43,439 nt of DNA, from NCBI GenBank assembly GCA_964569295.1, contig CAZMVU010000015.1, forward strand, positions 1 through 43,439. Reading direction: 5' to 3'. This DNA is from CAZMVU01 sp964569295. Lineage in GTDB: Bacteria > Hydrogenedentota > Hydrogenedentia > Hydrogenedentales > JAGMZX01. Below, piece by piece: positions 1-8,235 of this stretch. A program made the translations under genes and the position numbers. The notes under the pieces were generated by a model. That model saw only the letters and a program-made list of their open reading frames with translations, was not told the DNA's origin and did no database searches. Each line of letters begins with the position of its first letter. Positions within the stretch are counted from its first letter, which is position 1.

Positions 1-80
1 GGTTTCAACAAGTCGTTTCTTCGAAAACACGATGGAAGCCGGCGGATAGTAGTACGAATGGATGAATGGACCGGATTCTT

Positions 81-110
81 ATTGGTGTGTATTCGTGTTC
101 ATTCGTGGTT
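81..110. repeat. Degenerate 10-bp tandem, probable dispersed repeat
   Basis: Three near-identical 10-mers lie in a row: ATTGGTGTGT, ATTCGTGTTC and ATTCGTGGTT. On the minus strand this reads as AACCACGAAT-type units preceded by a purine-rich tract (about 110-140). It lies in the roughly 200 bp downstream of dapF, where I see no gene. Strings of this kind are, from memory, scattered between genes in several Planctomycetes-like genomes. That recollection is not verified here, and no second copy occurs in this window. Confidence 0.4.
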
Positions 111-201
111 CCTCCTCCTCTTCTCCTTTTCTTCCTCTGCGTCTTTCCGGCTTCGCGGGCGGTTCTTTTCCCGGCTCGCCCTCCCGTATCCACATCAAGG
201 A

Positions 202-1041
202 TTACTCCGGCCACACGCCGCTGTACACCGCCTGAGCCGGCCCCTCCTGATAGACGTGCTCGTCCTCGTCCCAGGTGATCGTGAGAATGCCGTAGACCAG
301 ATGCACGTTCACACGGCGGTTCACACGCCCGGTTATCATCGACGCCAGCGCCGCCCCGCATGAACCGCTCCCGCTCGCCATGGTCACGCCGCTGCCACGC
401 TCCCAGATGCGCATGATAATGTTGTCGCGGTCCTGCACGGTGACGAACTCGACATTGGTGCGCTTCGGAAAGGCCGGGTGGTGCTCGAGCTTCGGGCCGA
501 GGTCCGCGAGGTCGACCGCGGTGGCGTCGTCAACAAAGATGACCGCATGCGGGTTGCCGATGTTTGCACAGGTCACGCGCACCTCGCGGCCATCCTCGAG
601 CATAATCGGCTCCTCGAGCACCCGGCCCGGGGCGCCTTCCATGGGAATCTCCGCACGCTCGAACTTCGGCTTGCCCATGTTCGAGCGCACCGAGATCACC
701 TCGTCGCCGTCCACCGAGAGCGTCACCCGGTTCGGCCCGGCCAGCGTGTCGATAACGAACTCGGTCTTGTCCGTCATGCCGCGTTCGTAGACATACTTCG
801 CGAAACAGCGGATGCCGTTGCCGCAGGTTTCCGCTTCAGAGCCGTCGGCGTTGAAAATACGCATCTGGAAGTCGTGTTCTTCGCTTGCCTCGATGAGGAT
901 TATGCCGTCGGCCCCGGCGCCGAGGTGGCGGTGACTCATGCGGCGCGACAGGTCCGGCCAGTCGTGGCCGCCGCACTTCGCCGGTTCGATGAAGAGGTAG
1001 TCGTTTCCCAGGCCGTGCATCTTCGTGAATTCTATGGCCAT
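202..1041 (-). CDS. dapF: Diaminopimelate epimerase
   Basis: This enzyme interconverts LL- and meso-diaminopimelate, the last step before meso-DAP is used for lysine or peptidoglycan. The 279-residue length is normal for the family. The N-terminus (FTKMHGLGNDY) and the first active-site loop (AETCGNGIRCF, Cys73) are canonical. The second loop is unusual: it reads ERGSGVTMASGSGSCG, with Ser223 where the usual motif (ACGTG/ACGSG) carries the second catalytic Cys. A cysteine occurs five residues later (Cys228). It begins 4 nt after the ddl stop on the same strand, so the two are very probably co-transcribed and both serve cell-wall precursor synthesis. Family assignment is firm. Whether the Ser variant is active is unknown from sequence alone. 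Confidence 0.95.
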   Translation of the reverse strand: MAIEFTKMHGLGNDYLFIEPAKCGGHDWPDLSRRMSHRHLGAGADGIILIEASEEHDFQMRIFNADGSEAETCGNGIRCFAKYVYERGMTDKTEFVIDTLAGPNRVTLSVDGDEVISVRSNMGKPKFERAEIPMEGAPGRVLEEPIMLEDGREVRVTCANIGNPHAVIFVDDATAVDLADLGPKLEHHPAFPKRTNVEFVTVQDRDNIIMRIWERGSGVTMASGSGSCGAALASMITGRVNRRVNVHLVYGILTITWDEDEHVYQEGPAQAVYSGVWPE

Positions 1042-1045
1042 AGTA

Positions 1046-2062
1046 TCAGGCGCCTTTCTGCTGCTTGGCCCGCACGCGGGCCGCTTCTACAAACATGCGC
1101 ATCAGCCGCGGATATTCAATGCCCACGGCGGCGGCCGCCTGCGGGTAGAGCGAGGTCTCGGTGAGACCGGGGATGGTGTTCACCTCGAGCCAGACCGGGC
1201 CGTCACCGTCGATAATGAAGTCGCTGCGGCTCCAGATGCTCAGGCCGAGAATCTGGTGGACATGGGCGGACATTTCCTGCACCTGCGCGGTGTGCTCCGG
1301 GCCGATCTCCGCCGGTGTGATCTCTTCCGTCGCCCCCGGCGTGTACTTGCAGTGGTAGTCGAAGTAGGCGCCTTCCTTTGGCCGGATTTCCGTGAGCGGC
1401 AGTGGACGGAGGGCGCCGCCGGGCTCCGGCTCGAGCACCGCACAGGTAACCTCGGTTCCCGTTACAAACTCCTCGACCATGACCTGCGCCGCCGTGTCGA
1501 AGGCGGCATCGAGCGCGGCGGCGAGAGCCTGCGCCGCCCCGGGAATCGCCATGCCCACGCTCGATCCCAGGGCCGAAGGCTTCACTACGCAGGGATAGCC
1601 CACGCCTTCGGTGACCGCATCGAGTACGGTCTGCCGGTCCACCGCCCAGGTCGGCCGGTCGAGCGCGACATGCCCCGCCACGCGAATGCCCTGCGCACGC
1701 ACCACCGCCTTCGAGTGCATCTTGTCCATGGCCAGGGCGCTGGCAGCGCAGCCGCTGCTGGTATACGGCAGGCCGAGGAGATCGAGCAGGCCCTGGATTC
1801 GCCCGTCCTCGCCGAACTCGCCGTGCAGCGCGAGGAAGACGCAGTCCGTGTTGCGCAGCTTCTCGATGGCCGCGAAGATATCCACCGCATCACCGCCGGG
1901 AAATTCCCACATCCCGTCACGGTGGATGATCACAGGGGTCACGTCGTACTTATCGGCCAAGGCCCCGGCGGCCTTGCGCCCGGACATGAGCGAGACTTCA
2001 TGTTCCGAGCTGACGCCGCCCATAAGGACCATCACCTGGGTCTTCTTGTTTTGCTGGGTCAT
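1046..2062 (-). CDS. ddl: D-alanine--D-alanine ligase
   Basis: This ATP-grasp enzyme makes D-Ala-D-Ala for the peptidoglycan stem peptide in the cytoplasm. The start ATG at 2062 gives MTQQNKKTQVMVLMGGVSSEHEVSL, 338 residues. It is preceded by a purine-rich Shine-Dalgarno (GGAAGGGGA). The longer reading upstream has no conserved sequence, so I reject it. Visible landmarks are the N-terminal GGVSSEHEVS loop, the ATP-grasp loop KPSALGSSVG and the C-terminal metal/substrate motif EVNTIPGLTETSLYP. The gene sits directly upstream of dapF, 4 nt away. Together they form a two-gene envelope-precursor unit. Length and motifs match the family. Confidence 0.95.
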   Translation of the reverse strand: MTQQNKKTQVMVLMGGVSSEHEVSLMSGRKAAGALADKYDVTPVIIHRDGMWEFPGGDAVDIFAAIEKLRNTDCVFLALHGEFGEDGRIQGLLDLLGLPYTSSGCAASALAMDKMHSKAVVRAQGIRVAGHVALDRPTWAVDRQTVLDAVTEGVGYPCVVKPSALGSSVGMAIPGAAQALAAALDAAFDTAAQVMVEEFVTGTEVTCAVLEPEPGGALRPLPLTEIRPKEGAYFDYHCKYTPGATEEITPAEIGPEHTAQVQEMSAHVHQILGLSIWSRSDFIIDGDGPVWLEVNTIPGLTETSLYPQAAAAVGIEYPRLMRMFVEAARVRAKQQKGA

Positions 2063-2165
2063 GCATTCCCCTTCCGCTATGCGCACCACGGGCAGGTGCG
2101 CGATTGCCTCTACCATATACGCAACGGAAGCGGGGACGGTCAAGGTGAAAGAACGCGTTCCTAAA

Positions 2166-2295
2166 GGTTTGTAGTGTGACTTCGCTCCCAGGCATTCGAG
2201 GCCGCCGCCGGTTCTCGCCGGCACATACCCTGTTTCACCCGCAGCCCGAATACCCGTGCGCCTCCCCCTGCGCACTGAAGTGCGCACTACGAACC
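2166..2295. mobile_element. 130-bp MITE-like element with inverted termini
   Basis: The stretch between ddl (2062) and the next gene (2496) holds no convincing ORF but contains a bounded element. The left end at 2166-2183 reads GGTTTGTAGTGTGACTTC. The right end at 2277-2295, read on the minus strand, is GGTTCGTAGTGCGCACTTC. They agree at 16 positions with two substitutions and one indel. The right end also holds a perfect 8-bp palindrome (TGCGCACT-GA-AGTGCGCA, 2269-2286). The interior is GC-rich and non-coding. A related fragment (GCGCACTACGGTTC) lies near 22198-22211, at the tmk/holB junction. This suggests a non-autonomous element or REP-like unit, but no target-site duplication was established. 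Confidence 0.5.
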
Positions 2296-2495
2296 TATAC
2301 ATGCTTCTATTCAGAAAACGGTGCAGCCGGGTGACTCGCCACGACGGGCTGCCCTATTGCGATTCACACCTATCATCGCTATCATCGGAAGTGCGTTGTA
2401 CTGGCCTTAGGGTCGCTCGGATAGAACGGAGAGCTTGAAGACGCGTTGTGCGAAGCCTTAGCACGCGCCACACACTCTGCATCTGAAAGGGAGGC

Positions 2496-3059
2496 ATGGA
2501 CACCATGACCATCGAGGAACTGAAGGCGGGCATTCAAGACAAGGACGCAGCCGTACGCACGCAGACTTGGCAGGATGCCGCAAAACTGGGCGCGGCGGGT
2601 ATCGCGCCGTTGGCGGAAATTACGGAGTCCGGTGAACTCGAGGTGCACCGGGCAGCGGAGCGCGGCCTGTGGGCCATCGTGCGTCATGCCGGCCGGCCAG
2701 GCGCCGGCGATGATCGCAAGGCCGTGTGCGAAGCACTCACCACGCTGCTGAAGCCGGAACGCCCCGAGACCCTGCGCCGGCAGGTGGCCTGGATGCTCTC
2801 GGAAATCGGCGATTCCGATGCGGTGGCCGCGCTCTCGGTCCAGCTTGCAGACCCGGTGCTCCGGGAAGACGCGCGCATGGCCATCGAACGGATTCCCGGC
2901 GAAGCGTCGGTGGCGGCACTGAAAACCGCACTCGACACGGCGGACGACGACTTCAAGCCGAGCCTGGCGCAGGGCCTGCGCGCCCGGGGCGTCGACGTTG
3001 AAGGGATTCCCTGTGAGAAACTCGTGCCCACGCGCGAAACAGAAGTGGAGGCCCGGTAG
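2496..3059 (+). CDS. HEAT-repeat protein
   Basis: A 187-residue, soluble, helix-rich protein with no signal peptide. Repeating patterns such as LGAAGIAPLAEI, LRRQVAWMLSEIGDSDAV and VLREDARMAIERIPGEASV have the alternating helix pairs and the Arg/Asp placement of HEAT or PBS-lyase-like repeats. HEAT repeats usually form a protein-binding scaffold, and no catalytic motif is visible. The ATG at 2496 has a good ribosome site (GAAAGGGAGG). The stop at 3059 is separated by one base from the ATG of the Tat-exported oxidoreductase, so the two are coupled. A partner or chaperone-like role for that enzyme is inference only. Confidence 0.75.
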   Translation: MDTMTIEELKAGIQDKDAAVRTQTWQDAAKLGAAGIAPLAEITESGELEVHRAAERGLWAIVRHAGRPGAGDDRKAVCEALTTLLKPERPETLRRQVAWMLSEIGDSDAVAALSVQLADPVLREDARMAIERIPGEASVAALKTALDTADDDFKPSLAQGLRARGVDVEGIPCEKLVPTRETEVEAR

Positions 3060-3060
3060 C

Positions 3061-4422
3061 ATGTCCAGGAAAAAGAACAACACAACACAATCCACCAGCC
3101 TTACACGCCGCGGTTTCTTGACGGCCGCCGGGGCGGCCATGGCGGCGCCGATGATCCTGCCGGCGGGCGTGCTCGCGAAGGACGGGCGTCCCGGCGCGAA
3201 TGACAGAATCGTACTCGGACATATCGGCATGGGTGGCATGGCCAATCACCACCTCGGCAAAATGCTGGGCTTCGAGCGCGACGGTATCGTGCAGGTAGCC
3301 GCCGTGTGCGACGTAGACGAGAAGCGGCTGGCCAATGCCGCCAAGCGTACGCGCCGGTCGGACGCTGTGCCCTACCGCGACTACCGTTACATTCTCGAGC
3401 GCGACGACATCGACGCCGTGGTCATCGCCACGCCGGACCACTGGCACGCCGTGCAGATGGTGCATGCCGCGGAAACGGGCAAGCATGTCTACGTCGAGAA
3501 GCCGGCCTGCTGCACCATCGAGGAAGGCACGGCCATGATGCGCGCGGCCAAGGAGAACAACATCTCGGTGCAGGTGGGCTCGCAGGGCCGCTCGCAGCAC
3601 GAGGCCTACCTCGCCCACCGCTACCTCGAGAACGGCAACATCGGCCATATCGACAAGGTGACCTGCTTCCACTACCCAAGCCCTGTGGATGACAACCCCG
3701 TGCCCGACAGCGAGCCGCCCAAGGAGCTCGACTGGGACTTGTGGCTCGGACCCATGCGCTGGCGGCCGTACAACAAGCGCTACTGCCATGGCACCTTCCG
3801 CTGGATTCTCGAGTCGGGCGGCGGCCAGATTCGCGATCGGGGTGCGCACGTCATGAGTTGCGCCATGCACTGGATGAACGCCGACGGCACTTGGCCCACC
3901 ACCATCGAGGCCACGGGGACGCCGCCGGAAAAGGGCCTGTGGGACAGCGCGGTCAACCTGAACGTGACCTACACCTTCGAGAACCCGGACTGGGTGCTCA
4001 CCTGGAACCAGCCGGGTGACCCTGTGCCACCGGAAGAACGCGGCGAAGACGAGGCGGAGATCACCCGTCCGGGCTATGGCGCGGTCTACCACGGCACCGA
4101 GGGCACCTTCCACCACTGGGGCGGCGATGGCGGCACCTGGGCCGAGCGCAAAGCCCGCGAGTGGGAACCGGGACCGAACGCGAAAGACGTGCGCAAAAGC
4201 CCCGGCCACCACGAAGACTGGTTCAACGGCATCAAGACGGGCGAACAGACCATCATGAACATCGATGCCGCGGTCGGCGTGGCGGACCTGTGCAATCTGG
4301 GCAACCTGGCCTACATCCTTGGCCGCAAGTTGCAGTGGGACAGCGCGAAGCGCGAGATCATCGGCGACGAAGCCGCGAACCGCATGCTGGCCCGTCCGCA
4401 GCGCCACCCGTATCATTTGTAG
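3061..4422 (+). CDS. Tat-exported Gfo/Idh/MocA-family oxidoreductase
   Basis: A 453-residue NAD(P)-dependent oxidoreductase of the glucose-fructose oxidoreductase/inositol dehydrogenase family. The N-terminus carries a twin-arginine signal (TRRGFLTAAGAAMAAPMILP), so it is exported folded with its cofactor. The Rossmann region starts at IVLGHIGMGGMANHHLG. The conserved EKP catalytic motif is VYVEKPACCTIEEG. The C-terminal alpha/beta domain follows, with the substrate region around RDRGAHVMS. I chose the ATG at 3061, not an in-frame upstream start inside the preceding gene, because it places the Tat motif at the N-terminus. Paralogous exported members are abundant in Planctomycetes-like bacteria. 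The likely substrate is a sugar or cyclitol, but the sequence does not say which. Confidence 0.9.
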   Translation: MSRKKNNTTQSTSLTRRGFLTAAGAAMAAPMILPAGVLAKDGRPGANDRIVLGHIGMGGMANHHLGKMLGFERDGIVQVAAVCDVDEKRLANAAKRTRRSDAVPYRDYRYILERDDIDAVVIATPDHWHAVQMVHAAETGKHVYVEKPACCTIEEGTAMMRAAKENNISVQVGSQGRSQHEAYLAHRYLENGNIGHIDKVTCFHYPSPVDDNPVPDSEPPKELDWDLWLGPMRWRPYNKRYCHGTFRWILESGGGQIRDRGAHVMSCAMHWMNADGTWPTTIEATGTPPEKGLWDSAVNLNVTYTFENPDWVLTWNQPGDPVPPEERGEDEAEITRPGYGAVYHGTEGTFHHWGGDGGTWAERKAREWEPGPNAKDVRKSPGHHEDWFNGIKTGEQTIMNIDAAVGVADLCNLGNLAYILGRKLQWDSAKREIIGDEAANRMLARPQRHPYHL

Positions 4423-4664
4423 GCTGCACAACGCAGCAGCTCCCAAATACAGAGGGGGCACAAGAAAGAACGAAGCGGCAAGAAAGAGGGGCGGCGAGAA
4501 GAAAACAGGATAGCGTGCACTGAACTACCCGGCGCGTCTTGTGATAGTACCAAACGCGCGAGTTGTCTGTGTGCGTTTGTACCCGGTTTTCTGCGCATGC
4601 CCGCGCGGAACGCACCGCCCCCCATGCCTGTTGCTTCTGCCGGATAAACAACGAGGTGTCCGAC

Positions 4665-5756
4665 ATGCACGTATCCGCACATATCAGCACCATCGCCGCC
4701 GCGCTGTGCGCGCTTGGGATCGTCACCAGCGCGAGCGCCACGCCGTGGGCCGTCTACGAAGGGGGGGATGGTCCCGGGGAAGGCAAGCACATCGTGCTTG
4801 TTTCCGGCGATGAAGAATACCGCTCGGAGGAGATGATGCCGCAGCTCGGCAAAATTCTGGCCGAGCGGCACGGGTTCAAATGCACGGTGCTCTTCGCCAT
4901 CGATCCGGAGACCGGGCACATTGACCCGAACTATCAGCAAAACATCCCCGGCCTCGACGCGCTCGAGACCGCCGACCTCATGGTAATATTCACGCGGTTC
5001 CGCGCCTTACCCGGCGACCAGATGCAGGCCATCGACGATTACCTGACAGCCGGCAAGCCAGTGCTCGGTATTCGCACAGCAACCCATGCGTTCAATTTTC
5101 CAGCGGACGCCCCGTGGGCCCATTACGGCAACAGCTACCGCGGCGACAAACGGGAATGGCGCGATGGCTTTGGCCGGCTGGTGCTCGGGGAGAAGTGGGT
5201 CAACCACCACGGCCGGCACAAGCACGAGAGTACCCGCGGCCACATCGCACCGGGCGCTGCGGACCATCCCATCCTGCAAGGCATCGCCGATGGCGAGATA
5301 TGGGGGCCAAGCGATGTTTACGGCATTCGCATGCGCCATCTGCCCGCAGGCTTCACGCCGCTGGTGCTGGGCGCGGTCGTGCAGCGCGCAGGCGACTTCG
5401 ACAAGGACGACCTCTTCTACGGCATGCGCCCCACGGATACTACGCCAGTAGCCGGGAAAAACGACCCCATGATGCCCATCGTGTGGACAAAGCCCTACCA
5501 GCTGCCGGGCGGTGAGGAAGGCACGGCCATCACGAGCACCTTGGGCAGCTCGGCGGATTTTATGAACCCCGCCTACCGCCGCCTGCTCGTGAATGCAGTC
5601 TACTGGCTCACCGGACTCGGTGAGGCCATTCCGGAAGACGGCGCCACCGCAGACCTCGTGGGCGACTACGAACCGACCCAGTTCGCATTCCATGACGACG
5701 ATTACTGGGACGAACGCGCCTTGACCGTCGAGGAGCACCGGTTGCCGGCAGAGTGA
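4665..5756 (+). CDS. Secreted ThuA-domain protein
   Basis: 363 residues from the ATG at 4665 (MHVSAHISTIAAALCALGIV), with a cleavable signal ending near ASATPWA. The ORF is open further upstream, but that segment lacks family features. The rest matches the ThuA-like fold (class I glutamine amidotransferase-like): HIVLVSGDEEYRSEE at the start of the domain, DLMVIFTRFRALP, and the conserved VNHHGRHKHES / HPIL segment. ThuA proteins are linked genetically to trehalose and other sugar use, but their chemistry is unclear. It follows the Tat oxidoreductase by about 240 bp and precedes the acyltransferase by 13 bp. In this lineage ThuA and Gfo/Idh/MocA genes often travel together. Confidence 0.8.
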   Translation: MHVSAHISTIAAALCALGIVTSASATPWAVYEGGDGPGEGKHIVLVSGDEEYRSEEMMPQLGKILAERHGFKCTVLFAIDPETGHIDPNYQQNIPGLDALETADLMVIFTRFRALPGDQMQAIDDYLTAGKPVLGIRTATHAFNFPADAPWAHYGNSYRGDKREWRDGFGRLVLGEKWVNHHGRHKHESTRGHIAPGAADHPILQGIADGEIWGPSDVYGIRMRHLPAGFTPLVLGAVVQRAGDFDKDDLFYGMRPTDTTPVAGKNDPMMPIVWTKPYQLPGGEEGTAITSTLGSSADFMNPAYRRLLVNAVYWLTGLGEAIPEDGATADLVGDYEPTQFAFHDDDYWDERALTVEEHRLPAE

Positions 5757-5769
5757 GCAGACGGCTATC

Positions 5770-6981
5770 GTGCCGCCCACGAATGCAGAACGCGAAATTC
5801 GCCCGGACCGCCGCCATTATCTGGACTGGCTGCGGGTGGCCATGTTGGGCTGCGTCTTCTTCGTGCATACCCTGATGCCCTTCAATTCCGTGAGCGACTG
5901 GGCGATCATGAACGGCGAGACCGCCTTCCTGCCCGCCGGTATCGCGGGATACTTCTACCAATGGGTCATGCCGGTTTTCTTCCTGGTGTCGGGTGCGAGC
6001 GCGGGACTCTCGCTACGCCGGTTCCGTCCGGCCCGCTACCTTAGGCTGCGCGCGCGGCGTCTGGCGGTGCCCTACGTGCTCGGCGTGCTCGTGCTATGTC
6101 TCATTCACGACTATTTCGCCGCGCTGAACCACGGCGAATTCAACGACTCATTCCGCGCATTTGTCCCCGAATTCTACAAGGCGGCCCATTGGAACTGGAG
6201 CCTGTCATTCGGCCTGCCGGACAACCACCTCTGGTTCCTGCAATACCTCTTCTGGTATTCAGTTTTCGCGCTGCCGGTGTTTGTATGGCTGCGCACAGCA
6301 CCCGGACGCCGGTGTCTGGATCGGATCGCCGCATCGCTTGCACGGCCATACCTCATCTTTCTGGCGGCCGTGCCCGTCGCGGTGATCCAGGGGGGGCTCC
6401 GGCCGGCATTCCATGAGCACGGCGGCTGGTCCGACGTTTTTGTGTGGTTCTTCTTTTTCCTGGCCGGCTATGTCCTGGTGGCCGACAAGCGCTTTGAAAC
6501 GGCGGTGCGGCGGCGCGGTTTCTGCGGCGTGTTTGTCGGCGCCGCGTGCATGATTGCCACGGCGCTCCTTTACAGGCGCGGCTACATCGAGGCATGGGAA
6601 CTCAATCCCACACACTCCACGGGTGCCGTGCTCTACGAAGCCCTGCGCGCGCTCAATACCTGTGCCTGGGTGCTGTTCTACCTGTGGGCGGGCATGCGGT
6701 TTCTGAAGGCGGGATCCACGCTTCTCACGCGCGCCAACGAGGGACTGCTGCCGTTCTATGCTCTGCACCAGGTGGTCATAGTCGTTGCCGGGTATTACGT
6801 GTTGCCGTGGGACATGGGCATTCTCCCGAAATGGATCGTCTTGTTCACGCTCTCCCTTGCCGCGGCTATCGGCATCTACGAACTCGGTATTCGCCGGTTC
6901 ACTCCGATGCGCATCGCCTTCGGCATGAGGCCGCGTTCCCAGCCCGTTAGCACAGGGGCGTTGCCCCATGCCCGCGCATAA
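5770..6981 (+). CDS. Membrane acyltransferase, acyltransferase-3 family
   Basis: 403 residues, GTG start, 13 bp after the ThuA stop. About ten hydrophobic segments are visible. The N-terminus HYLDWLRVAMLGCVFFVHT carries the Arg and His typical of acyltransferase family 3 (the OpgC/OatA-type membrane domain). This family transfers acetyl or succinyl groups from the cytoplasmic side onto exported sugars, glucans or lipids. The VMPVFFLVSGASAG and LWFLQYLFWYS segments are also typical. There is no extra SGNH domain. Its position behind secreted sugar-related proteins suggests modification of an extracellular carbohydrate, which is inference. The 3' end faces the convergent gene at 7056. Confidence 0.85.
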   Translation: MPPTNAEREIRPDRRHYLDWLRVAMLGCVFFVHTLMPFNSVSDWAIMNGETAFLPAGIAGYFYQWVMPVFFLVSGASAGLSLRRFRPARYLRLRARRLAVPYVLGVLVLCLIHDYFAALNHGEFNDSFRAFVPEFYKAAHWNWSLSFGLPDNHLWFLQYLFWYSVFALPVFVWLRTAPGRRCLDRIAASLARPYLIFLAAVPVAVIQGGLRPAFHEHGGWSDVFVWFFFFLAGYVLVADKRFETAVRRRGFCGVFVGAACMIATALLYRRGYIEAWELNPTHSTGAVLYEALRALNTCAWVLFYLWAGMRFLKAGSTLLTRANEGLLPFYALHQVVIVVAGYYVLPWDMGILPKWIVLFTLSLAAAIGIYELGIRRFTPMRIAFGMRPRSQPVSTGALPHARA

Positions 6982-7055
6982 AAACGCCATCCAACCCTTC
7001 CAACGCAAGGTGGCAACGTTCTTTGCAAGGCCAATGGCAGTGTGCGCCCATGAAA

Positions 7056-8108
7056 CTACGGCCGCATTTCGCTGAGGGCCACCTCGCGCCGCTCATCGCT
7101 CGAGCGGCGCAATGCGAAGGCGAACCGCAAAATATCACGCGCCTGCGCCCCGGTAAGCAACGGCGCTTCCTCGCCACACAGGGCGGCGGTGAAATTGCGC
7201 GCGGCCCCGGCAAAACCCGCCGCCCAGTCCGACAGCACCTCGACGGATTGCCAGCCCGCCCCATTGTAGAGCAGCACCGGCGGACCATCGAGCAGCTTAC
7301 CCGTACATCGCCGCACAAGCACAAGACCTTCATCACCCTGCACCTCGAACCACTCATCGCACGCGTAGTAGTCCGTCGGTATCGGCATGGCGAGCGCCTG
7401 CGTGTAATCGCACACCCCATAGCGCTGCGGCGCTTCGTACTTCCACGAGATAACCGCCGGACAATCAACAAGCCCATCCACGGAGTCGACCCAGGCATGC
7501 ACCCGCTCAACCGGCCCCAACAAGTGCCAGGCCACCGCCCACAAGTGGTGGCCGTGGTCGAAGGTCTGCATCCCACGCCCCTGGCGCGCCTCCTCCCTGC
7601 GCCACGCCCATGTCTTCTCCGGCACCTCCCAGCCGCCGTGCCATGTGCCGCCCACGAACTTCATGCGCAACATCTGCGGCGTACCGATGGCGCCGGCATC
7701 GATGAGCCGCTTCGCCGCGGCAATGGGCGGATAAAACAGGTAGTTGTCCGTTACCTTATACACAATCCCCGCTTCTTCTGCCGCTCTTATCATGCCATCG
7801 GCATCCACGAGCGAAGTCGCCATAGGCTTCTGAATCGCCATGGCCTTGCCCGCCCGGGCGCAGTCCATGGCGATCGACGCATGCACTGTTTGCGGCGCGA
7901 GAATCTCGACAGCATCGACGCCGGGATCGTCGAGAATACTATAATAGTTTGTGTATGCCTTTTCTATTTCCCAGTCCCGCCGCCGCGCATCCAGTAATTC
8001 CGCGTCGCAGTCGCAAATGGCGGTCACACGCGCCTTCGGGTGCGTCTGGTACGCGCGGAAATGCAGGTCGGCGATACGGCCGAGGCCGATAAGGGCGATG
8101 TTGTACAC
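7056..8108 (-). CDS. Gfo/Idh/MocA-family oxidoreductase, cytoplasmic
   Basis: 350 residues from a GTG at 8108 (VYNIALIGLGRIADLHFRAY), with AGGA upstream. The frame stays open to 8546, but the extra sequence is antisense to the neighbouring FG-GAP gene and carries no domain, so I reject it. The NAD-binding GLGRIADLH motif starts at about residue 7. The usual EKP motif appears as AIQKPMATS, keeping the lysine. The C-terminal half contains the MQTFDHGHHLWAVAW histidine segment. There is no signal peptide, unlike the paralogue at 3061, so it should act in the cytoplasm on an imported sugar or derivative. The substrate is unknown. It lies 128 bp downstream of the FG-GAP pair on the same strand and may be transcribed with it. 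Confidence 0.9.
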   Translation of the reverse strand: MYNIALIGLGRIADLHFRAYQTHPKARVTAICDCDAELLDARRRDWEIEKAYTNYYSILDDPGVDAVEILAPQTVHASIAMDCARAGKAMAIQKPMATSLVDADGMIRAAEEAGIVYKVTDNYLFYPPIAAAKRLIDAGAIGTPQMLRMKFVGGTWHGGWEVPEKTWAWRREEARQGRGMQTFDHGHHLWAVAWHLLGPVERVHAWVDSVDGLVDCPAVISWKYEAPQRYGVCDYTQALAMPIPTDYYACDEWFEVQGDEGLVLVRRCTGKLLDGPPVLLYNGAGWQSVEVLSDWAAGFAGAARNFTAALCGEEAPLLTGAQARDILRFAFALRRSSDERREVALSEMRP

Positions 8109-8235
8109 GTGTGTTTTCCTTACAAACTCGTAATTCTCTAGCCGTATGGTGCAAGGGGGCGCACCCGTTTCGCCAATCTGTTCGAAATTATGGCGAGATT
8201 GTCTTGGACAAGCATGGCTCGACCTGTTAATCCGT

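Noticed and set aside
1025..2164. Plus-strand open frame opposite ddl
   Set aside because: Antisense to an unmistakable ligase; no motif in its translation.
2166..2295. Complete insertion sequence
   Set aside because: Only 130 bp with no transposase, so at most a non-autonomous element.
2063..2302. N-terminal extension of ddl
   Set aside because: It would run through the MITE-like element; the ATG at 2062 has a ribosome site and begins the conserved domain.
2953..4461. Minus-strand open frame opposite the Tat-exported oxidoreductase
   Set aside because: Antisense to a gene with a clear Tat signal and Rossmann motif; no domain seen.
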